A stretch of DNA of 64,000 nucleotides from Pseudeuparius sepicola. Lineage: Eukaryota > Arthropoda > Insecta > Coleoptera > Anthribidae. A program made the translations under genes and the position numbers. Positions 1 to 12,100 of this stretch are shown piece after piece. The notes under the pieces were generated by a model, which ran no database searches, was not told the DNA's origin, and was given only the letters and a program-made list of their open reading frames with translations. Within the stretch, counting starts at the first letter, position 1; each line of letters begins with the position of its first letter. Location: assembly GCA_963920635.1 (NCBI GenBank), contig OY987301.1, positions 53,512,560 through 53,576,559 on the forward strand, given 5' to 3'.

Positions 1-1693
1 AGCATGTCAACGTTTTTGAAAATTGAAAAAGTCCGCTGGCCAGTCACTTAGAAATTTTTTAGAAAAATTTTGAGGGCCGAATCGTGTGGTTGAACTCAAT
101 TTACGTCGCATAGGAATTTTTTTCGGATCAGTCAACCTTTTTGAAAATTGAAAAAGTGCGTTGGCCAGGCACTTAGAAATTTTTTAGAAAAGTTTTGAGG
201 GCGGAATCGTGTTGTTGGACTCAATTTACGTCGCATAGGAATTTTCTTTTCGGAGCATGTCAACATTTTTGAAAATTGAAAAAGTGCGCTGGCCAGGCAA
301 TTAGAAATTTTTTAGAAAAGTTTGAGGGCGGAATCGTGTTGTAGGACTCAATTTACGTCGCATAGGAATTTTCTTTTCGGAGCATGTCAAAATTTTTGAA
401 AATTGAAAAAGTGCGCTGGCCAGGCACTTAGAAATTTTATAGAAAAATTTTGATGGCGGAATCGTGTTGTAGAACTCAATTTACGTCGCATAGGAATTTC
501 TTTTCGGAGCATGTCAACATTTTTGAAAATTGAAAAAGTGCACTTAGAAATTTTTTAGAAAAGTTTTGAGTGCGGAATCGTGTTGTAGGACTCAATTTAC
601 GTCGCATAGCAATTTTCTTTTCGGAGCATGTCAACGTTTTAGAAAAATTTTGAGGGCTGAATCGTGTTGTTGGACTCAATTTACGTCGCATAGGATTTTT
701 TTTTGGGAGCATGTCAACATTTGTGAAAATTGAAAAAGTGCGCTGGCCAGGCACTCAGAAATTTTTTAGAAAAGTTTTGAGGGCGGAATCGTGTTGTTGG
801 ACTCAATTTACGTCGCATAGGAATTTTTTATTCGGAGCATGTCAACATTTTTGAAAATTGAAAAAGTGCGCTGGCCAGGAACTTAGAATTTTTTTAGAAA
901 AATTTTGACGGCGGAATCGTGTTGTAAAACTCAATTTACGTCGGATAGTATTTTTTTTTTTCGGAGCATGTCAACGTTTTTAAAAATTGAATAAGTGCGC
1001 TGGCCAGGCACTTAGAAATTTTTTAGAAAAGTTTTGAGGGCGGAATCGTGTTGTTGGACTCAATTTACGTCGCATAGGAATTTTCTTTTCGGAGCATGTC
1101 AACATTTTTGAAAATTGAAAAAGTGCGCTGGCCAGGCAATTAGAAATTTTTTAGAAAAATTTTGAGGGCGGAATCGTGTTGTAGAACTCAATTTACGTCG
1201 CATAGCAATTTTCTTTTCGGAGCATGTCAACGTTTTTGAAAATTGAAAAAGTGCGCGGGCCAGGCACTCTGAAATTTTTTAGAAATATTTTGACGGCGGA
1301 ATCGTGTTGTAAAACTCAATTTACCTCGTATAGTATTTTTTTTTTCGGAGCATGACAACGTTTTTGAAAATTGACAAAGTGCGCTGGCCAGGCACTTATA
1401 ATTTTTTTAGAAAAATTTTGATGGCGAAATCGTGTTGTAAAACTCAATTTACGTCGCATAGTATTTTTTTTTCGAAGCATGTCAACGTTTTTGAAAATTG
1501 AAAAAGTGCGCTGGCTAGGCACTTATAATTTTTTTAGAAAAATTTTGACGGCGGAATCGTGTTGTAAAACTCAATTTACGTCGTAAAGTATTTTTTTTTT
1601 CGGAGCATGTCAACGTTTTTGAAAATTGAAAAAGTGCGCGGGCCAGGCACTTAGATTTTTTTTAGAAAAATTTTGACGGCGGAATCTGTTGTA

Positions 1694-1728
1694 AAACTCA
1701 ATTTCTCAAACTCAAAACGCATAGGAAT
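1694..1728 (+). other. Irregular monomer with local CTCAA re-duplication
   Basis: The usual CTCAATTTACGTCGCATAGG is replaced by CTCAATTT followed by CTCAAACTCAAAACGCATAGG-like sequence split across 1698-1723. ACGTCG is lost and two extra CTCAA-like words appear. I did not see this form elsewhere in the window, so it looks like a private, unamplified mutation of one monomer. Confidence 0.75.
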
Positions 1729-3139
1729 TTTATTTTCGGAGCATGTCATCATTTTTGAAAATTGAATAAGTGCGCTGGCCAGGCACTTAGAAATTTTTTA
1801 GAAAAGTTTTGAGGGCGGAATCGTGTTGTTGGACTCAATTTACGTCGCATAGGAATTTTCTTTTCGGAGCATGTCAACATTTTTGAAAATTGAAAAAGTG
1901 CGCTGGCCAGGCAATTAGAAATTTTTTAGAAAAATTTTGAGGGCGGAATCGTGTTGTAGAACTCAATTTACGTCGCATAGCAATTTTTTTTCGGCGCATG
2001 TCAACGTTTTTAAAAATTGAAAAAGTGCGCTGGCCAGGCATTTAGAAATTTTTTAGAAAAATTTTGAGAGCGGAATCTTGTTGTAGAACTCAATTTACGT
2101 CGCATAGCAAGTTTCTTTTCGGAGCATGTCAACGTTTTTGAAAATTGAAAAAGTGCGCGGGCCAGGCACTTAGAATTTTTTTAGAAAAATTTTGACGGCG
2201 GAATTGTGTTGTAAAACTCAATTTACGTCGTATAGTATTTTTTTTTTCGGAGTATGTCAACGTTTTTGAAAATTGACAAAGTGCGCTGGCCAGGCACTTA
2301 GAAATTTTTTAGAAAAGTTTTGAGGGCGGAATCGTGTTGTAAAACTCAATTTACGTCGGATAGTATTTTTTTTTTCGGAGCATGTCAACGTTTTTAAAAA
2401 TTGAATAAGTGCGCTGGCCAGGCACTTAGAAATTTTTTAGAAAAGTTTTGAGGGCGGAATCGTGTTGTTGGACTCAATTTACGTCGCATAGGAATTTTCT
2501 TTTCGGAGCATGTCAACATTTTTGAAAATTGAAAAAGTGCGCTGGCCAGGCACTTAGAAATTTTTTATAAAAATTTTGAGGGCTGAATCGGGTTTTAGGA
2601 CTCAATTTACGTCGCATAGGAATTTTATTTTCGGAGCATGTCAACATTTTTGAAAATTGAAAAAGTGCGCTGGCCAGGCAATTAGAAATTTTTTAGAAAA
2701 ATTTTGAGGGCGGAATCGTGTTGTAGAACTCAATTTACGTCGCATAGCAATTTTCTTTTCGGAGCATGTCAACGTTTTTGAAAATTGAAAAAGTGCGCGG
2801 GCCAGGCACTCTGAAATTTTTTAGAAAAATTTTGACGGCGGAATCGTGTTGTAAAACTCAATTTACGTCGTATAGTATTTTTTTTTTCGGAGTATGTCAA
2901 CGTTTTTGAAAATTGACAAAGTGCGCTGGCCAGGCACTTAGAATTTTTTTAGAAAAATTTTGACGGCGGAATCTGTTGTAAAACTCAATTTACGTCTCAT
3001 AGTATTTTTTTTTTCGGAGCATGTCAACGTTTTTAAAAATTGAAAAAGTGCGCTGGCCAGGCACTTAGAAATTTTTTAGAAAAGTTTTGAGGGCGGAATC
3101 GTGTTGTTGGACTCAATTTACGTCGCATAGGAATTTTCT

Positions 3140-6100
3140 TTTCGGAGCATGTCAACATTTTTGAAAATTGAAAAAGTGCGCTGGCCAGGCAATTAGAAAT
3201 TTTTTAGAAAAGTTTGAGGGCGGAATCGTGTTGTAGAACTCAATTTACGTCGCATAGCAATTTTCTTTTCGGAGCATGTCAACGTTTTTGAAAATTGAAA
3301 AAGTCCGCTGGCCAGTCACTTAGAAATTTTTTAGAAAAATTTTGAGGGCCGAATCGTGTGGTTGAACTCAATTTACGTCGCATAGGAATTTTTTTCGGAT
3401 CAGTCAACCTTTTTGAAAATTGAAAAAGTGCGCTGGCCAGGCACTTAGAAATTTTTTAGAAAAGTTTTGAGGGCGGAATCGTGTTGTTGGACTCAATTTA
3501 CGTCGCATAGGAATTTTCTTTTCGGAGCATGTCAACATTTTTGAAAATTGAAAAAGTGCGCTGGCCAGGCAATTAGAAATTTTTTAGAAAAGTTTGAGGG
3601 CGGAATCGTGTTGTAGGACTCAATTTACGTCGCATAGGAATTTTCTTTTCGGAGCATGTCAAAATTTTTGAAAATTGAAAAGTGCGCTGGCCAGGCACTT
3701 AGAAATTGTATAGAAAAATTTTGATGGCGGAATCGTGTTGTAGAACTCAATTTACGTCGCATAGGAATTTCTTTTCGGAGCATGTCAACATTTTTGAAAA
3801 TTGAAAAAGTGCGCTGGCCAGGCAATTAAAAATTTTTTAGAAAAATTTTGAGGGCGGAATCGTGTTGTAGAACTCAATTTACGTCGCATAGGAATTTTTT
3901 ATTCGGAGCATGTCAACATTTTTGAAAATTGAAAAAGTGCGCTGGCCAGGCACTTAGAATTTTTTTAGAAACATTTTGAGGGCGGAATTGTGTTGTAAAA
4001 CTCAATTTACGTCGCATAGCAATTTTCCTTTCGGAGCATGTCAACGTTTTTGAAAATTGAAAAAGTGCGCGGGCCAGGCACTTAGAATTTTTTTAGAAAA
4101 GTTTTGAGGGCGGAATCGTGTTGTTGGACTCAATTTACGTCGCATAAGAATTTTCTTTTCGGAGCATGTCAACATTTTTGAAAATCGAAAAAGTGCGCTG
4201 GCCAGGCAATTAGAAATTTTTTAGAAAAATTTTGAGGGCCGAATCGTGTGGTTGAACTCAATTTACGTCGCATAGGAATTTTCTTTTTGGAGCATGTCAA
4301 CATTTTTGAAAATTGAAAAAGTGCGCTGGCCAGGCACTTAGAAATTTTTTAGAAAAATTTTGAGGGCGGAATCGTGTTGTAGAACTCAATTTACGTCGCA
4401 TAGGAATTTTTTATTCGGAGCATGTCAACATTTTTGAAAATTGAAAAAGTGCGCTGGCCAGGCACTTAGAATTTTTTTAGAAAAATTTTGACGGCGGAAT
4501 CGTGTTGTAAAACTCAATTTACGTCGCATAGTTTTTTTTTCGGAGCATGTCAACGTTTTTGAAAATTGAAAAAGTGCGCTGGCCAGGCACTTAGAAATTT
4601 TTTAGAAAAGTTTTGAGGGCGGAATCGTGTTGTAGGACTCAATTTACGTCGCATAGGAATTTTTTTTTCGGAGCATGTCAAAATTTTTGAAAATTGAAAA
4701 AGTGCGCTGGCCAGGCACTTAGAAATTGTATAGAAAAATTTTGATGGCGGAATCGTGTTGTAGAACTCAATTAACGTCGCATAGGAATTTCTTTTCGGAG
4801 CATGTCAACATTTTTGAAAATTGAAAAAGTGCGCTGGCCAGGCAATTAGAAATTTTTTAGAAAAATTTTGAGGGCCGAATCGTGTGGTTGAACTCAATTT
4901 ACGTCGCATAGGAATTTTTTTTCGGAGCATGTCAACGTTTTTGAAAATTGAAAAAGTGCGCTGGCACTTAGAAATTTTTTAGAAAAGTTTTGAGGGCGGA
5001 ATCGTGTTGTAGGACTCAATTTACGTCGCATAGGAATTTTCTTTTCGGAGAATGTCAAAATTTTTGAAAATTGAAAAAGTGCGCTGGCCAGGCACTTAGA
5101 AATTTTTTAGAAAAATTTTGAGGGCGGAATCGTGTTGTAGAACTCAATTTACGTCGCATAGGAATTTTTTATTCGGAGCATGTCAACATTTTTGAAAATT
5201 GAAAAAGTGCGCTGGCCAGGCACTTAGAATTTTTTTAGAAACATTTTGAGGGCGGAATTGTGTTGTAGAACTCAATTTACGTCGCATAGGAGTTTTCTTT
5301 TCGGAGCATGTCAACGTTTTTGAAAATTGAAAAAGTGCGCTGGCCAGGCACTTAGAAATTTTTTAGAAAAATTTTGAGGGCGGAATCGGGTTTTAGGACT
5401 CAATTTACGTCGCATAGGAATTTTTTTTCGGATCCTGTCAACCTTTTTGAAAATTGAAAAAGTGCGCTGGCCAGGCAATTAGAAATTTTTTAGAAACATT
5501 TTGAGGGCGGAATCCTGTTGTAGAACTCAATTTACGTCGCATAGGAATTTTATTTTCGGAGCATGTCCACATTTGTGAAAATTGAAAAAGTGCGCTGGCC
5601 AGGCACTTAAAATTTTTTTGACGGCGGAATCGTGTTGTAAAACTCAATTTACGTCGCATAGTTTTTTTTTCGGAGCATGTCAACATTTTTGAAAATTGAA
5701 AAAGTGCGCTGGCCAGGCACTCAGAAATTTTTTAGAAAAGTTTTGAATGTGGAATCGTGTTGTAAAACTCAATTTACGTCGCATAGTTTTTTTTTTCGGA
5801 GCATGTCAACGTTTTTGAAAATTGAAAAAGTGCGCTGGCCAGGCACTTAGAAATTTTTTAGAAAAGTTTTGAGGGCGGAATCGTGTTGTAGGACTCAATT
5901 TACGTCGCATAGGAATTTTTTTTTCGGAGCATGTCAAAATTTTTGAAAATTGAAAAAGTGCGCTGGCCAGGCACTTAGAAATTGTATAGAAAAATTTTGA
6001 TGGCGGAATCGTGTTGTAGAACTCAATTAACGTCGCATAGGAATTTCTTTTCGGAGCATGTCAACATTTTTGAAAATTGAAAAAGTGCGCTGGCCAGGCA

Positions 6101-6735
6101 ATTAGAAATTTTTTAGAAAAATTTTGAGGGCCGAATCGTGTGGTTGAACTCAATTTACGTCGCATAGGAATTTTTTTTCGGAGCATGTCAACGTTTTTGA
6201 AAATTGAAAAAGTGCGCTGGCACTTAGAAATTTTTTAGAAAAGTTTTGAGGGCGGAATCGAGTTGTAGGACTCAATTTACGTCGCATAGGAATTTTCTTT
6301 TCGGAGAATGTCAAAATTTTTGAAAATTGAAAAAGTGCGCATAGGAATTTCTTTTCGGAGCATGTCAACATTTTTGAAAATTGAAAAAGTGCGCTGGCCA
6401 GGCAATTAGAAATTTTTTAGAAAAATTTTGAGGGCGGAATCGTGTTGTAGAACTCAATTTACGTCGCATAGGAATTTTTTATTCGGAGCATGTCAACATT
6501 TTTGAAAATTGAAAAAGTGCGCTGGCCAGGCACTTAGAATTTTTTTAGAAACATTTTGAGGGCGGAATTGTGTTGTAGAACTCAATTTACGTCGCATAGG
6601 AGTTTTCTTTTCGGAGCATGTCAACGTTTTTGAAAATTGAAAAAGTGCGCTGGCCAGGCACTTAGAAATTTTTTAGAAAAATTTTGAGGGCGGAATCGGG
6701 TTTTAGGACTCAATTTACGTCGCATAGGAATTTTC
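3140..6735 (+). repeat. Long duplicated A1 segment, copy 1 (pairs with 11122-14716)
   Basis: About 3.6 kb recurs 7,982 bp downstream. Anchors at this exact spacing include AAGTCCGCTGG (monomer starts 3273 and 11255), CGCATAAGAATTTTC (4141 and 12123), and the CGGATCCTGTCAACC monomer (about 5428 and 13410). Similarity begins within the monomer before 3140, where the upstream neighbours differ (TTGTTGGACTC here, TTGTAAAACTC at 11.09 kb). It ends near 6735, where this copy continues into an ATTTGTG monomer and the other into CGGATCCTGTC. Parts of this segment are also shared with 8.9-10.5 kb at 3,761-bp spacing and with 20.58-22.1 kb. Confidence 0.85.
6305..6358 (+). repeat. 54-bp deletion monomer (first of four copies)
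   Basis: This monomer runs from AGAATGTC through AAAAAGTGCGC straight into ATAGGAATTTC, removing about 73 bp from the middle, including the GGCCAG core, the T/A inverted repeat and the ACTCAATTTACGT box. CGC is present at both original edges (GTGCGC and GTCGCATAGG), which fits a deletion between 3-bp microhomologies. The same scar lies at about 8788, 10097 and 14318, each time after an AGAATGTCAAAATTTTTG head, so one deletion event was copied by segmental duplication. Confidence 0.9.
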
Positions 6736-7748
6736 TTTTCGGAGCATGTCAACATTTGTGAAAATTGAAAAAGTGCGCTGGCCAGGCACTTAAAATTTTT
6801 TTGACGGCGGAATCGTGTTGTAAAACTCAATTTACGTCGCATAGTTTTTTTTTTCGGAGCATGTCAACATTTTTGAAAATTGAAAAAGTGCGCTGGCCAG
6901 GCACTCAGAAATTTTTTAGAAAAGTTTTGAATGTGGAATCGTGTTGTTGGACTCAATTTGCGTCGCATAGGAATTTTCTTTTCGGAGCATGTCAACATTT
7001 TTGAAAATTGAATAAGTGCGCTGGCCAGGCACTTAGAAATTGTATAGAAAAATTTTGATGGCGGAATCGTGTTGTAGAACTCAATTAACGTCGCATAGGA
7101 ATTTCTTTTCGGAGCATGTCAACATTTTTGAAAATTGAAAAAGTGCGCTGGCCAGGCACTTAGAATTTTTTTAGAAACATTTTGAGGGCGGAATTGTGTT
7201 GTAAAACTCAATTTACGTCGCATAGCAATTTTCTTTTCGGAGCATGTCAACATTTGTGAAAATTGAAAAAGTGCGCTGGCCAGGCACTTAAAATTTTTTT
7301 GACGGCGGAATCGTGTTGTAAAACTCAATTTACGTCGCATAGTTTTTTTTTTCGGAGCATGTCAACATTTTTGAAAATTGAAAAAGTGCGCTGGCCAGGC
7401 ACTCAGAAATTTTTTAGAAAAGTTTTGAATGTGGAATCGTGTTGTTGGACTCAATTTGCGTCGCATAGGAATTTTCTTTTCGGAGCATGTCAACATTTTT
7501 GAAAATTGAATAAGTGCGCTGGCCAGGCACTTAGAAATTGTATAGAAAAATTTTGATGGCGGAATCGTGTTGTAGAACTCAATTAACGTCGCATAGGAAT
7601 TTCTTTTCGGAGCATGTCAACATTTTTGAAAATTGAAAAAGTGCGCTGGCCAGGCACTTAGAATTTTTTTAGAAACATTTTGAGGGCGGAATTGTGTTGT
7701 AAAACTCAATTTACGTCGCATAGCAATTTTCTTTTCGGAGCATGTCAA
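6731..7748 (+). repeat. 498-bp direct tandem duplication (two copies)
   Basis: The segment that begins at the ATTTGTG monomer (AGC at 6743) is repeated immediately at 7241, an exact 498-bp offset. Both copies share the same uncommon features in order: a GGCACTTAAAATTTTTTTGACGG monomer lacking TAGAAAAA, a TTGAATGTGG variant with GCGTCGCATAGG, a GAATAAGTGCG variant with GAAATTGTATAG, and a GAAACATTTTGAGG/GAATTGTG variant. The T-run after CATAG is the same length in both. I saw no difference between copies, so the duplication is recent or very recently homogenised. Confidence 0.92.
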
Positions 7749-8710
7749 CATTTTTGAAAATTGAAAAAGTGCGCTGGCCAGGCAATTAGAAATTTTTTAG
7801 AAAAGTTTGAGGGCGGAATCGTGTTGTAGAACTCAATTTACGTCGCATAGCAATTTTCTTTTCGGAGCATGTCAACGTTTTTGAAAATTGAAAAAGTCCG
7901 CTGGCCAGTCACTTAGAAATTTTTTAGAAAAATTTTGAGGGCCGAATCGTGTGGTTGAACTCAATTTACGTCGCATAGGAATTTTTTTCGGATCAGTCAA
8001 CCTTTTTGAAAATTGAAAAAGTGCGCTGGCCAGGCACTTAGAAATTTTTTAGAAAAGTTTTGAGGGCGGAATCGTGTTGTTGGACTCAATTTACGTCGCA
8101 TAGGAATTTTCTTTTCGGAGCATGTCAACATTTTTGAAAATTGAAAAAGTGCGCTGGCCAGGCAATTAGAAATTTTTTAGAAAAGTTTGAGGGCGGAATC
8201 GTGTTGTAGGACTCAATTTACGTCGCATAGGAATTTTCTTTTCGGAGCATGTCAAAATTTTTGAAAATTGAAAAGTGCGCTGGCCAGGCACTTAGAAATT
8301 GTATAGAAAAATTTTGATGGCGGAATCGTGTTGTAGAACTCAATTTACGTCGCATAGGAATTTCTTTTCGGAGCATGTCAACATTTTTGAAAATTGAAAA
8401 AGTGCGCTGGCCAGGCAATTAAAAATTTTTTAGAAAAATTTTGAGGGCGGAATCGTGTTGTAGAACTCAATTTACGTCGCATAGGAATTTTTTATTCGGA
8501 GCATGTCAACATTTTTGAAAATTGAAAAAGTGCGCTGGCCAGGCACTTAGAATTTTTTTAGAAACATTTTGAGGGCGGAATTGTGTTGTAAAACTCAATT
8601 TACGTCGCATAGCAATTTTCCTTTCGGAGCATGTCAACGTTTTTGAAAATTGAAAAAGTGCGCGGGCCAGGCACTTAGAATTTTTTTAGAAAAGTTTTGA
8701 GGGCGGAATC
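7231..8710 (+). repeat. Duplicated A1 segment, 3,389-bp spacing with 10620-12100
   Basis: About 1.48 kb here recurs at 10620-12100: the ATTTGTG monomer is at 7241 and 10630, AAGTCCGCTGG monomers start at 7866 and 11255, and the AAAATTGTATAG-type variants follow at the same distances. A single difference near 10890 (TTTTGTAAATTG for TTTTGAAAATTG) shows the copies are not fully identical. At about 8710 this copy switches from 4.1 kb-like sequence (TTGTTGGACTC) to 6.25 kb-like sequence (GAGTTGTAGGACTC), so it ends in a recombinant junction. Confidence 0.82.
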
Positions 8711-8879
8711 GAGTTGTAGGACTCAATTTACGTCGCATAGGAATTTTCTTTTCGGAGAATGTCAAAATTTTTGAAAATTGAAAAAGTGCGCATAGGAATT
8801 TCTTTTCGGAGCATGTCAACATTTTTGAAAATTGAAAAAGTGCGCTGGCCAGGCAATTAGAAATTTTTTAGAAAAATTT

Positions 8880-11120
8880 TGAGGGCGGAATCGTGTTGTA
8901 GAACTCAATTTACGTCGCATAGGAATTTTTTATTCGGAGCATGTCAACATTTTTGAAAATTGAAAAAGTGCGCTGGCCAGGCACTTAGAATTTTTTTAGA
9001 AACATTTTGAGGGCGGAATTGTGTTGTAGAACTCAATTTACGTCGCATAGGAGTTTTCTTTTCGGAGCATGTCAACGTTTTTGAAAATTGAAAAAGTGCG
9101 CTGGCCAGGCACTTAGAAATTTTTTAGAAAAATTTTGAGGGCGGAATCGGGTTTTAGGACTCAATTTACGTCGCATAGGAATTTTTTTTCGGATCCTGTC
9201 AACCTTTTTGAAAATTGAAAAAGTGCGCTGGCCAGGCAATTAGAAATTTTTTAGAAACATTTTGAGGGCGGAATCCTGTTGTAGAACTCAATTTACGTCG
9301 CATAGGAATTTTATTTTCGGAGCATGTCCACATTTGTGAAAATTGAAAAAGTGCGCTGGCCAGGCACTTAAAATTTTTTTGACGGCGGAATCGTGTTGTA
9401 AAACTCAATTTACGTCGCATAGTTTTTTTTTCGGAGCATGTCAACATTTTTGAAAATTGAAAAAGTGCGCTGGCCAGGCACTCAGAAATTTTTTAGAAAA
9501 GTTTTGAATGTGGAATCGTGTTGTAAAACTCAATTTACGTCGCATAGTTTTTTTTTCGGAGCATGTCAACGTTTTTGAAAATTGAAAAAGTGCGCTGGCC
9601 AGGCACTTAGAAATTTTTTAGAAAAGTTTTGAGGGCGGAATCGTGTTGTAGGACTCAATTTACGTCGCATAGGAATTTTTTTTTCGGAGCATGTCAAAAT
9701 TTTTGAAAATTGAAAAAGTGCGCTGTCCAGGCACTTAGAAATTGTATAGAAAAATTTTGATGGCGGAATCGTGTTGTAGAACTCAATTAACGTCGCATAG
9801 GAATTTCTTTTCGGAGCATGTCAACATTTTTGAAAATTGAAAAAGTGCGCTGGCCAGGCAATTAGAAATTTTTTAGAAAAATTTTGAGGGCCGAATCGTG
9901 TGGTTGAACTCAATTTACGTCGCATAGGAATTTTTTTTCGGAGCATGTCAACGTTTTTGAAAATTGAAAAAGTGCGCTGGCACTTAGAAATTTTTTAGAA
10001 AAGTTTTGAGGGCGGAATCGAGTTGTAGGACTCAATTTACGTCGCATAGGAATTTTCTTTTCGGAGAATGTCAAAATTTTTGAAAATTGAAAAAGTGCGC
10101 ATAGGAATTTCTTTTCGGAGCATGTCAACATTTTTGAAAATTGAAAAAGTGCGCTGGCCAGGCAATTAGAAATTTTTTAGAAAAATTTTGAGGGCGGAAT
10201 CGTGTTGTAGAACTCAATTTACGTCGCATAGGAATTTTTTATTCGGAGCATGTCAACATTTTTGAAAATTGAAAAAGTGCGCTGGCCAGGCACTTAGAAT
10301 TTTTTTAGAAACATTTTGAGGGCGGAATTGTGTTGTAGAACTCAATTTACGTCGCATAGGAGTTTTCTTTTCGGAGCATGTCAACGTTTTTGAAAATTGA
10401 AAAAGTGCGCTGGCCAGGCACTTAGAAATTTTTTAGAAAAATTTTGAGGGCGGAATCGGGTTTTAGGACTCAATTTACGTCGCATAGGAATTTTTTTTCG
10501 GATCCTGTCAACCTTTTTGAAAATTGAAAAAGTGCGCTGGCCAGGCAATTAGAAATTTTTTAGAAACATTTTGAGGGCGGAATCGTGTTGTAGAACTCAA
10601 TTTACGTCGCATAGGAATTTTCTTTTCGGAGCATGTCAACATTTGTGAAAATTGAAAAAGTGCGCTGGCCAGGCACTTAAAATTTTTTTGACGGCGGAAT
10701 CGTGTTGTAAAACTCAATTTACGTCGCATAGTTTTTTTTTTCGGAGCATGTCAACATTTTTGAAAATTGAAAAAGTGCGCTGGCCAGGCACTCAGAAATT
10801 TTTTAGAAAAGTTTTGAATGTGGAATCGTGTTGTTGGACTCAATTTGCGTCGCATAGGAATTTTCTTTTCGGAGCATGTCAACATTTTTGTAAATTGAAT
10901 AAGTGCGCTGGCCAGGCACTTAGAAATTGTATAGAAAAATTTTGATGGCGGAATCGTGTTGTAGAACTCAATTAACGTCGCATAGGAATTTCTTTTCGGA
11001 GCATGTCAACATTTTTGAAAATTGAAAAAGTGCGCTGGCCAGGCACTTAGAATTTTTTTAGAAACATTTTGAGGGCGGAATTGTGTTGTAAAACTCAATT
11101 TACGTCGCATAGCAATTTTC
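8880..11120 (+). repeat. Duplicated A1 segment, 4,221-bp spacing with 13100-15340
   Basis: About 2.24 kb here recurs 4,221 bp downstream, close to 33 monomer lengths. Anchors are the 54-bp deletion monomers (10097 and 14318), the ATTTGTG monomer (10630 and 14851) and the TTGAATGTGG variant. It begins after the deletion monomer at 8788, which has a full-length counterpart at about 13.0 kb. It ends near 11120, where the other copy changes to TTTTCCTTTCGG. One private substitution (GCTGTCCAGG at about 9723 for GCTGGCCAGG) is confined to this copy. Confidence 0.83.
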
Positions 11121-12100
11121 TTTTCGGAGCATGTCAACATTTTTGAAAATTGAAAAAGTGCGCTGGCCAGGCAATTAGAAATTTTTTAGAAAAGTTTGAG
11201 GGCGGAATCGTGTTGTAGAACTCAATTTACGTCGCATAGCAATTTTCTTTTCGGAGCATGTCAACGTTTTTGAAAATTGAAAAAGTCCGCTGGCCAGTCA
11301 CTTAGAAATTTTTTAGAAAAATTTTGAGGGCCGAATCGTGTGGTTGAACTCAATTTACGTCGCATAGGAATTTTTTTCGGATCAGTCAACCTTTTTGAAA
11401 ATTGAAAAAGTGCGCTGGCCAGGCACTTAGAAATTTTTTAGAAAAGTTTTGAGGGCGGAATCGTGTTGTTGGACTCAATTTACGTCGCATAGGAATTTTC
11501 TTTTCGGAGCATGTCAACATTTTTGAAAATTGAAAAAGTGCGCTGGCCAGGCAATTAGAAATTTTTTAGAAAAGTTTGAGGGCGGAATCGTGTTGTAGGA
11601 CTCAATTTACGTCGCATAGGAATTTTCTTTTCGGAGCATGTCAAAATTTTTGAAAATTGAAAAGTGCGCTGGCCAGGCACTTAGAAATTGTATAGAAAAA
11701 TTTTGATGGCGGAATCGTGTTGTAGAACTCAATTTACGTCGCATAGGAATTTCTTTTCGGAGCATGTCAACATTTTTGAAAATTGAAAAAGTGCGCTGGC
11801 CAGGCAATTAAAAATTTTTTAGAAAAATTTTGAGGGCGGAATCGTGTTGTAGAACTCAATTTACGTCGCATAGGAATTTTTTATTCGGAGCATGTCAACA
11901 TTTTTGAAAATTGAAAAAGTGCGCTGGCCAGGCACTTAGAATTTTTTTAGAAACATTTTGAGGGCGGAATTGTGTTGTAAAACTCAATTTACGTCGCATA
12001 GCAATTTTCCTTTCGGAGCATGTCAACGTTTTTGAAAATTGAAAAAGTGCGCGGGCCAGGCACTTAGAATTTTTTTAGAAAAGTTTTGAGGGCGGAATCG
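10620..12100 (+). repeat. Duplicated A1 segment, second copy of 7231-8710
   Basis: Copy of 7231-8710 at 3,389-bp offset. It overlaps the left edge of the 11122-14716 segment, so that segment's start sits inside this duplication. This nesting shows that large duplications of different length were laid over one another. Confidence 0.8.

Noticed and set aside
476..754. Minus-strand open frame of 92 codons, repeated at 19372-19650
   Set aside because: It is a read-through of two to three monomers. The same peptide words (MRRKLSPTTRF, NFSKK, SAWPAHF) recur once per monomer across the window, the frame breaks where monomer length shifts phase, and copies sit inside duplicated satellite.
6765..7004. 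Plus-strand open frames of 60-97 codons
   Set aside because: They overlap the minus-strand frames in the same monomers and follow the same satellite periodicity; two copies are exactly the 498-bp duplication.
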